From an uncultured Clostridia bacterium (GTDB taxonomy: Bacteria; Bacillota; Clostridia; Peptostreptococcales; Anaerovoracaceae): DNA of 20,459 nt. Location of the stretch: NCBI GenBank assembly GCA_937900415.1, contig CALCEY010000008.1:1-20459 (forward strand), written 5' to 3'. Position numbers and translations under genes: made by a program. Below the pieces are notes generated by a model. That model worked only from the letters and a program-made list of their open reading frames with translations, searched no databases and was not told the origin of the DNA. The number at the start of each line of letters is the position of its first letter. The stretch's first letter is position 1. Below are positions 15,041 through 20,459 of this stretch, piece after piece.

Positions 15041-15921
15041 AATTCGACAGCTATCACCCTATGATAAATCTGATATATTTTGCGTCGGCCGTGATACTGA
15101 CGGTTTGGTTTAATCATCCTGTATTCGCAGCGCTGTCGTTTGTATGCGCCTTTGCCTATTCTGTTAAGCTAAAGGGCAGAAAAGCATTGCGTTTTAACAT
15201 CTGTCTATTGATTCCTATGGCGCTTTATACCTGGTGGTACGGATATTACAATCATTTCGGCGTTACTGTAATAGGGCGCAATTTTACCGGCAACAGCATG
15301 ACTTTGGAAGCGCTTGCCTGCGGACTTTGCCGCGCTACAGAGGCGGGCGCCGTGATAATGTTTTTTTCATGTATGTTGGCGGTGTTTTCTTCCGACAAGC
15401 TTGTATATCTTTTCGGAAAAGTTTCTCCTAAGCTCTCGCTGTTCTTGTCGGTGATTCTCAGGGCTGTGCCAAGGATAAAACAGTGCGCCCAGCGTATCAA
15501 CACAGCGCAGAGCGGCATAGGCAGGGGCTGCGGTCAGGGAGGCGTTTTCGGGACAATAAAAAACAGTCTGCGTATCGCATCCATATTGATAACGTGGACG
15601 TTGGAAAATTTTGTGGAAAGCTCCCAGTCTATGAAATGCAGAGGCTATTCGCTCAAAGGGAGAACGGCCTTTTCCGTATACAGATTTGATAACAGGGACA
15701 GGGCTTTTGTCGTGGCCATCTTTTTTCTGTTAACGCTGGTATTGATGGCATGGGCTCTGAATCAGACAAATATATATTACAGCCCGGTTATTATAATTAC
15801 TCCGATAACGGCAGGTTCTTATGTTTTTTATGCTGCGTATGCTCTGCTGCTACTTTTGCCGATGATACTCCAGATAGCGGGGGAGAGGAAATTCGACCGG
15901 CTGACTAAAGACCTGCAATGA
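15037..15921 (+). CDS. ecfT: ECF transporter transmembrane component EcfT (second copy)
   Basis: This 294-residue CbiQ/EcfT-family protein starts within an ATGA overlap with the S-component gene. It has hydrophobic N-terminal helices, coupling motif ILRAVPRIKQCAQRINTAQ, second motif SMKCRGYSLKGRT and hydrophobic C-terminal helices. It aligns along its whole length with the EcfT at 11788 (HPxF, GRKxxxF, TLEAL, FGKxxPxxSLxLSxILR, YRxDxRD), so the pair arose by duplication. Having two T proteins with one fused ATPase suggests that the complex contains a T heterodimer or that the T proteins alternate. No clear terminator follows its stop codon. Confidence 0.92.
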   Translation: MKFDSYHPMINLIYFASAVILTVWFNHPVFAALSFVCAFAYSVKLKGRKALRFNICLLIPMALYTWWYGYYNHFGVTVIGRNFTGNSMTLEALACGLCRATEAGAVIMFFSCMLAVFSSDKLVYLFGKVSPKLSLFLSVILRAVPRIKQCAQRINTAQSGIGRGCGQGGVFGTIKNSLRIASILITWTLENFVESSQSMKCRGYSLKGRTAFSVYRFDNRDRAFVVAIFFLLTLVLMAWALNQTNIYYSPVIIITPITAGSYVFYAAYALLLLLPMILQIAGERKFDRLTKDLQ

Positions 15922-16198
15922 AGCAGTGCTCTTATAATTTTGACAACATTTGACGTGATTATTTGCTGGAAGTTGTCCGGCAGACCGTATAACCATGCAA
16001 ATGCTGTCAAATTTTCTATTGATTTGAATTACGTACAGCGTTTCCGTAAATTTGCGCTGATGAAAAAGTTTAAATTTCGAAAAGTACAAATTATCAATAT
16101 AGCAAAGGGCAATTGAACATAGCAGACCCACAATATTCATGATTTCCGACAATGATCTGAAACCCATAAAACACATGAATATGCGGCAACTTGGGGTA
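15922..16198. other. Gap between the ECF operon and the kinase operon
   Basis: There is no credible gene here. A reverse open frame across the region has no ribosome binding site, no recognisable domain, and runs into the flanking genes. Two TTGACA/TTGACG motifs (15940-15955) have no matching -10. No convincing terminator hairpin is seen, so some read-through from the ECF operon is possible. Confidence 0.4.
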
Positions 16199-16227
16199 TT
16201 GATTTTTATCGCATTATTAAATATACT
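16199..16227 (+). promoter_or_regulatory. Promoter of the pyridoxal kinase operon
   Basis: TTGATT (16199-16204) and TATACT (16222-16227) are spaced by 17 bases; an overlapping TATAAT lies at 16227-16232. The start codon is at 16263 after GAGGAGAT. Confidence 0.65.
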
Positions 16228-16262
16228 ATAATATTGGAAGCTTAACGCAGAGGAGATAAAGC

Positions 16263-17099
16263 ATGGATAAAAAAGACACGGCACAGGTATTGCTCATCAA
16301 TGATATAGCAGGATACGGAAAAATTTCTCTGGGAGCAATGATACCGATAATGTCTCATATGGGGTTTAATATATATAATCTGCCGACGGCAGTGGTTTCA
16401 AATACTCTGGATTACGGTCTGTTTGACATTCTCGACACTACCGAATATATGAAAAATACGTTGAAGGTGTGGAAAGAACTGGGATTTTCTTTCGATGCCA
16501 TATGTACCGGCCTTATAATTTCCGAGGAACAGGTAAAGGTTGTTGCAGAGTATTGCCGGAAACAGAGAGAAAAAGACGCAAGCATCTTTGTAGATCCTAT
16601 AATGGGAGACGACGGAAAGCTCTATAACGGCGTTTCTGACAATACGATTGTATATATGAGGCAGATATGCTCTGTAGCCGATATTGTGATGCCCAATTTT
16701 ACAGAAGCTACTTTCCTTGCCGACATGTATCGCGATAAAGAGGAAGTTACCAGAAAGGAAGCTGAGAACATAGTGGATGAGCTGAGACGTCTCGGTTCAA
16801 AGTCGGTTATAGTTACAAGCGTAATAATGGACGGCCAGCCGTGCGTATTTGGATTTGACGACGGAAAAGGAGAGTATTTCACTCTTCCATTCGACCAGAT
16901 ACCCGTTCAGTTTCCCGGAACAGGAGATATTTTCTCAGCGCTGCTCATAGGAGGCGTACTGAAAGGAACGGAACTTCAGAAAGCTACAAAATTTGCTATG
17001 GATATGGTTCGGGAGCTTATTATAAGAAATAAAGAAAACGTGGATAAATATAAAGGAATCCCAATTGAAAAATACTTGGAAGAAATGACGAAATTTTAA
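16263..17099 (+). CDS. Pyridoxal/pyridoxamine kinase (PdxK/PdxY family)
   Basis: This 278-residue cytosolic kinase of the ribokinase superfamily phosphorylates B6 vitamers toward pyridoxal 5'-phosphate. The N-terminal motif LLINDIAGYGKISLGAMIPI matches the substrate-binding start of bacterial pyridoxal kinases. FVDPIMGDDGKLY (about 109-121) is the family signature, and FPGTGDIFSALL (217-228) carries the anion hole and catalytic base Asp222. The length matches the family. The start is set by GAGGAGAT. It leads a likely three-gene operon, with the iron-sulfur protein starting about 12 bases after its stop. PdxK versus PdxY naming cannot be decided here. Confidence 0.92.
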   Translation: MDKKDTAQVLLINDIAGYGKISLGAMIPIMSHMGFNIYNLPTAVVSNTLDYGLFDILDTTEYMKNTLKVWKELGFSFDAICTGLIISEEQVKVVAEYCRKQREKDASIFVDPIMGDDGKLYNGVSDNTIVYMRQICSVADIVMPNFTEATFLADMYRDKEEVTRKEAENIVDELRRLGSKSVIVTSVIMDGQPCVFGFDDGKGEYFTLPFDQIPVQFPGTGDIFSALLIGGVLKGTELQKATKFAMDMVRELIIRNKENVDKYKGIPIEKYLEEMTKF

Positions 17100-17111
17100 G
17101 AGGTGATACAT

Positions 17112-17549
17112 ATGCAATTGACAGACAGAGTTAAAAACTGCAACGGATGCGAGGCCTGCGTCGTAGGCTGCAAGTATTCATGCGTCAAAATGAAAGACGT
17201 TGACGGGAGAAAGATTCCGTCGGTCAATGAGGACGGCTGCAGCAAATGCAACGCCTGCGTTTTGTACTGCCCTCTTTACAATCCTGTGGAACTGCCTGAG
17301 TTCAGCGAATTTTTTGATTCTCCGGAGGATGTGAGAAAGAGAGATATGGCGCCTATATACAGGGCCGTCATGAGAAATGTAAAAGAGGGAAAATATACGG
17401 AATTTGTCGGAACTTTATGTCAGATAGCCGCCTTAAAGTCTTTGAGGGGAGATAAACTTTCCCATAATTTAGCGCTGTTTCCTATTTTCTGCGATGAAGA
17501 GCAGAGAAGCTCAAATCCGGCGTGCATGGCATGTCCTTTTTATAAATAG
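17112..17549 (+). CDS. Small 4Fe-4S protein with shortened FrhB-like region
   Basis: I chose ATG 17112 (145 residues) because AGAGGTGA (17099-17106) lies 5 bases before it; the upstream GTG at 17103 is inside that ribosome binding site. Two cysteine clusters near the N-terminus (NCNGCEACVVGCKYSC, then CSKCNACVLYCPLYNP) fit two 4Fe-4S clusters. The later EFVGTLCQIAALKSL resembles the GTPCQIAGL motif of coenzyme F420 hydrogenase/dehydrogenase beta-subunit (FrhB) family proteins, and PACMACPFYK resembles their following cysteine motif. FrhB-family proteins are usually much longer, so this is a compact or reduced relative. Its electron-transfer partner is unknown. The gene is 11 bases ahead of the dynamin-like gene. 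Confidence 0.8.
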   Translation: MQLTDRVKNCNGCEACVVGCKYSCVKMKDVDGRKIPSVNEDGCSKCNACVLYCPLYNPVELPEFSEFFDSPEDVRKRDMAPIYRAVMRNVKEGKYTEFVGTLCQIAALKSLRGDKLSHNLALFPIFCDEEQRSSNPACMACPFYK

Positions 17550-17560
17550 AGGAGAAACAC

Positions 17561-18832
17561 ATGGATAACATTCTAAAACAAATAAAAGATGCAGAACAGC
17601 TTTTTTCAGGATATGAAATCACCGGCAGAGAGCTGGCCAGAGTGAGAGCTCTTGCCGATAAGCTTGAAAACAGCAGCATGACAGTTTCTGTTATAGGGCA
17701 GTTTAAACGAGGAAAGAGCGCCCTTGTCAATTGTATATTGGAGGATAAAATACTGCCTGTCGGAATAGTGCCGGTTACTGCGGTAGTTACAACGGTGGAA
17801 TACGGCGAAAAGAAAGCGTCCGTCCACTTTGCCAACGGCGTAGTCAAGGAGACGGCTTTTGACGAGATTTCCGCATATGTTAACGAGCAGGAAAATAAGG
17901 ACAATCATTTGAATGTGACGAAGGTTTCTGTCACCTGTCCGTCGGAGTTTCTCAAAGGCGGCATAACTCTTGTAGATACGCCGGGAGTAGGCTCGATGCA
18001 TGAGAATAACTCAAGGGAAGCTTATGCCTTTGTCAAGGAAAGCGACGCTGTTATATTTACTCTTTCGGTAGACAGCCCCATAAATCAGATAGAAATAGAA
18101 TTTTTAAAGAATGCAAAGGAACATGCAGCAAAATTCTACTTTGCCGTTAATAAGACAGACATTATCGACTGCGATGAGCTGGCGGATTATATTTCATACT
18201 GCCGCAAATTTATAGCGGAGCTTATGGAAGTTGAGGACGTCATGATATTTCCTGTCAGCGCCAAGAAAAATATAGGGGTTGAGAAATTAAAGGAAACCGT
18301 CGTCAGAGACTGCGCTGCACACAGCGGGGACATTCTTGAACAGTCGGCCAAGCTTAAGCTTCATGATATAGTCATGAGCGCTCTTTCCCAGGTGACTCTT
18401 TACAGGACTGCGCTTTCAATGCCGGCTGATGAATTTGACAGGAGATTTTCCGAGATGAAAACTTTCTTTGCCGAAATCCGGCAAAAAACGGAGAAGCTTA
18501 ACGAGAAGGAGCGGAACAATAAAGCAGTATGCGAAGCTCATTTGAACAGCGTCAAGAATTTATTGGCCGAAAAAGTAAAAGAGCTTTTCGGCATAGAATA
18601 TCATTATGATATTCATGATATTGCAGAGAATGCAGAAACAGAGACGATTTCTGAAGAGGATGGGAAAACTAAGGATTTAAGGTCTCAGGTCGACAGCGTT
18701 TGCGCTTCCCTCGATGATACCTTGAACACTATATTTATGCATCGTGAGGAAAACGCTTATAAGGTGGTCAGGAGAATAAATGATCTTAACCGCTTAGTGC
18801 AGAAGCTTGTGAGAATGCGTGACGGAAGATAA
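17561..18832 (+). CDS. Dynamin-like GTPase, short form
   Basis: This 423-residue protein starts after GAGGAGA. The GTPase domain has P-loop GQFKRGKSALVN (about 46-57), a switch-I threonine in the PVTAVVTTVEYG region, G3 DTPGVGS (about 139), G4 NKTD (about 196) and G5-like SAK. C-terminal sequence is helical and charged (residues about 270-420), but it ends without an evident second bundle or membrane-inserting paddle. Bacterial dynamin-like proteins usually exceed 550 residues, so this is a shortened or divergent form. Family knowledge suggests membrane remodelling or stress repair. A terminator directly after the stop codon shows that it ends the operon. Confidence 0.85.
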   Translation: MDNILKQIKDAEQLFSGYEITGRELARVRALADKLENSSMTVSVIGQFKRGKSALVNCILEDKILPVGIVPVTAVVTTVEYGEKKASVHFANGVVKETAFDEISAYVNEQENKDNHLNVTKVSVTCPSEFLKGGITLVDTPGVGSMHENNSREAYAFVKESDAVIFTLSVDSPINQIEIEFLKNAKEHAAKFYFAVNKTDIIDCDELADYISYCRKFIAELMEVEDVMIFPVSAKKNIGVEKLKETVVRDCAAHSGDILEQSAKLKLHDIVMSALSQVTLYRTALSMPADEFDRRFSEMKTFFAEIRQKTEKLNEKERNNKAVCEAHLNSVKNLLAEKVKELFGIEYHYDIHDIAENAETETISEEDGKTKDLRSQVDSVCASLDDTLNTIFMHREENAYKVVRRINDLNRLVQKLVRMRDGR

Positions 18833-18867
18833 AAAATGCCGGAGATCTTAATCTCCGGCATTTTTTT
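18832..18867 (+). terminator. Strong rho-independent terminator of the kinase operon
   Basis: ATGCCGGAGAT (18836-18846) pairs perfectly with ATCTCCGGCAT (18851-18861) around the 4-base loop CTTA, flanked by A and T runs. The stem begins right at the stop codon of the dynamin-like gene. The flanking A run means it could also act in the opposite direction. Confidence 0.95.
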
Positions 18868-18940
18868 ATCACAATCTGAACATGTGTCAAAATAATGCTA
18901 TGATTGAGTCTGAACGGTAGAATTTATAAATCATATTCCC

Positions 18941-18946
18941 TATAAT
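18941..18946 (+). promoter_or_regulatory. Candidate -10 element of the nhaC promoter
   Basis: A perfect TATAAT lies 95 bases before the nhaC start. The sequence 17 bases upstream (TAGAAT) is a poor -35, so the promoter may be weak, activated or use other sigma contacts. Confidence 0.4.
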
Positions 18947-19041
18947 TGAAACGTTAGAGCAAAGAAACGGGTGAGACATAACAAACCATGCAAAAGGTCT
19001 CAAAGGTTTTTTCTCTTAATATTAAGAAAGGAAGTAATTAT

Positions 19042-20451
19042 ATGGAATACGGAATTTTATCATTAGCTCCCGTACTGATTGCACTGGTGCTGTCATTCGT
19101 AACCAAAGACGCACTGCTGTCCATATTGGTAGGCGTTATCGTCGGTGTGGTCATCACGGGAGTAGACCCTATTTCCGGATTAGCCGGAATTTTTCAGTCA
19201 GCGCTTGGTACGCCGGATTTCCTCTGGGTACTTTGTATCGAGGTATTCATCGGTATCATGGTAGCCTATTTCCAAAAATCAGGAGCTATTCAGGCATTTG
19301 CAGCTTGGATAGGCAAGTTTAATCTCAGCAGAAGAATGACGTCAGGGGTAGCATGGTGCCTCGGTCTTATCATCTTCTTCTCGGACTATTTCTCGCCTCT
19401 TTATGTAGGCAACGTAATGAGACCGCTTACAGACAAGGCTAAAATCTCAAGAGAAAAGCTGTCGTTCATATGCGACTGTACCTCAGCTCCTGTAGCATGT
19501 ATGCTTGGACCTCTTTCAGCATGGGGTACATATATGGCAGGTCTGCTTGTAGGCATAGGCGTAATTACCAGTGCAGATATGGCTATGACTACTGTAATCA
19601 AGGCCGTGCCGTTCAACTTCTACTGCATCATAATGGTATTCTTCTGCTGCTTCAACGCATTCGGAATCATTCCTGATTTCGGACCTATGAAGAAAGCTGA
19701 AAAGAGAGCTTTGGAAGAAGGTAAGGTAGTTGCAGACGGCTCGACTCCTCTGCTCAGCAAAGAGCTTACCAGTATTCAGCCTAACGAAGGCATCAAGCCA
19801 AGCTTACTTTTCAACTTTGCAGTTCCTGCACTGATCATAGTATGTACAGTTTTGGGAACATACATATTCCTCGGAAGCGGTAAAGTTCTTGAAGCATTTA
19901 TATTGGTTGTAATCTACCAGTTCATAGTTATGCTCATTCAGAAGATGGCTACATTAAAGGAAATGATGGAAACGGCTATCGAAGGTATCAAGTCGGTAAT
20001 GAATGCTATCTTGATATTGGCAATGGCATATTGTGTAAATAATATAACCAATACTCTGGAAGCGCCTGAATATATTCTCAGCATAACTGAGAGCTGGATG
20101 ACTCCTGCACTTTTGGTAACAATAACGTTCCTGGTTTGTGCAGTTATCTCATTCCTTACAGGTTCATCATGGGGTACATGGGCTATCCTGACTCCTATCG
20201 TTATGCCGCTTGCATTTTCGATAACGGACGGTCAGATGGACACGCTTATATACGCTACAGTCGGAGCCATCATGGGAGGAGCTACCTTCGGCGACCACTG
20301 CTCGCCTCTGTCGGATACTACCATATTGTCTTCGCTGGGAGCAGGTTCAGACCATATAGACCATACGAAGACTCAGATGCTTTATGCTATAACGTGTGCG
20401 GTTTTGGCATGTATCATTACCCTCATACTGGGCGTAACTGTACTGTCATAG
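19042..20451 (+). CDS. nhaC: NhaC-family Na+/H+ antiporter
   Basis: From ATG 19042 this encodes 469 residues with about 11-12 membrane segments. AAAGGAAG (19027-19034) lies 7-8 bases before this codon. An in-frame ATG at 18988 lacks a ribosome binding site and would add 18 polar residues. Conserved NhaC-type motifs are SDYFSPLYVGNVMRPLTDKA, CTSAPVACMLGPLSAWGTYM, FLTGSSWGTWAILTPIVMPL and GATFGDHCSPLSDTTILSS. The role is exchange of Na+ (or possibly an organic ion pair, since related proteins carry amino or organic acids) for protons. It is a single gene after a strong terminator. Confidence 0.9.
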   Translation: MEYGILSLAPVLIALVLSFVTKDALLSILVGVIVGVVITGVDPISGLAGIFQSALGTPDFLWVLCIEVFIGIMVAYFQKSGAIQAFAAWIGKFNLSRRMTSGVAWCLGLIIFFSDYFSPLYVGNVMRPLTDKAKISREKLSFICDCTSAPVACMLGPLSAWGTYMAGLLVGIGVITSADMAMTTVIKAVPFNFYCIIMVFFCCFNAFGIIPDFGPMKKAEKRALEEGKVVADGSTPLLSKELTSIQPNEGIKPSLLFNFAVPALIIVCTVLGTYIFLGSGKVLEAFILVVIYQFIVMLIQKMATLKEMMETAIEGIKSVMNAILILAMAYCVNNITNTLEAPEYILSITESWMTPALLVTITFLVCAVISFLTGSSWGTWAILTPIVMPLAFSITDGQMDTLIYATVGAIMGGATFGDHCSPLSDTTILSSLGAGSDHIDHTKTQMLYAITCAVLACIITLILGVTVLS

Positions 20452-20459
20452 TAATGACG

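Noticed and set aside
15850..16284. Reverse-strand open frame of 144 codons across the gap after the second ecfT
   Set aside because: It overlaps the 3' end of ecfT and the start of the kinase gene, has no ribosome binding site, and its composition is like that of antisense frames elsewhere.
18988..19041. Upstream ATG that would extend NhaC by 18 residues
   Set aside because: There is no ribosome binding site before it, while AAAGGAAG sits correctly before ATG 19042, and the extension is polar and unlike the family N-terminus.

Overview
The window looks like a chromosomal segment of a Gram-positive anaerobe of the class Clostridia. The grounds are moderate GC, AAAGGAGA/GGGAGG-type ribosome binding sites, ECF-type vitamin transport, long signal-peptide surface proteins with a C-terminal K-T-G-D plus membrane anchor, and a clostridial NhaC-type antiporter. 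Family-level placement is not possible from sequence reading alone.

Left edge (1-315): the 3' part of a tRNA-Leu(UAA), an initiator tRNA-fMet(CAU) and a terminator. Positions 316-582 contain no recognisable gene.

Core (583-15921): a corrinoid (vitamin B12) acquisition locus under four separate cobalamin riboswitches (about 636-861, 1579-1797, 7145-7362, 10132-10355). Each is followed by an intrinsic terminator-like hairpin. Riboswitch 1 faces a stretch without an intact gene. Riboswitch 2 precedes a 1622-residue secreted, anchored protein with Ig-like and GLUG-type repeats, a transcobalamin-like beta domain (DUF4430) and an alpha/alpha toroid. Riboswitch 3 precedes a 797-residue anchored beta-propeller protein with two cadherin-like beta-sandwich domains. 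Riboswitch 4 precedes a five-gene operon: a membrane-tethered FecR-like/DUF4430 protein, then an ECF transporter made of EcfT, a fused double ATPase EcfA, an S component and a second EcfT. The likely logic is that surface proteins capture corrinoids and hand them to a CbrT-like ECF importer, all switched off when B12 is plentiful. The riboswitches and ECF genes are read directly from sequence; corrinoid binding by the surface proteins is inferred.

Right side (15922-20459): an apparent operon of pyridoxal/pyridoxamine kinase, a small 4Fe-4S protein with FrhB-like motifs and a short dynamin-like GTPase, ending at a strong terminator (18832-18867). After it comes a separately transcribed NhaC-family Na+/H+ antiporter. 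All genes are on the + strand.
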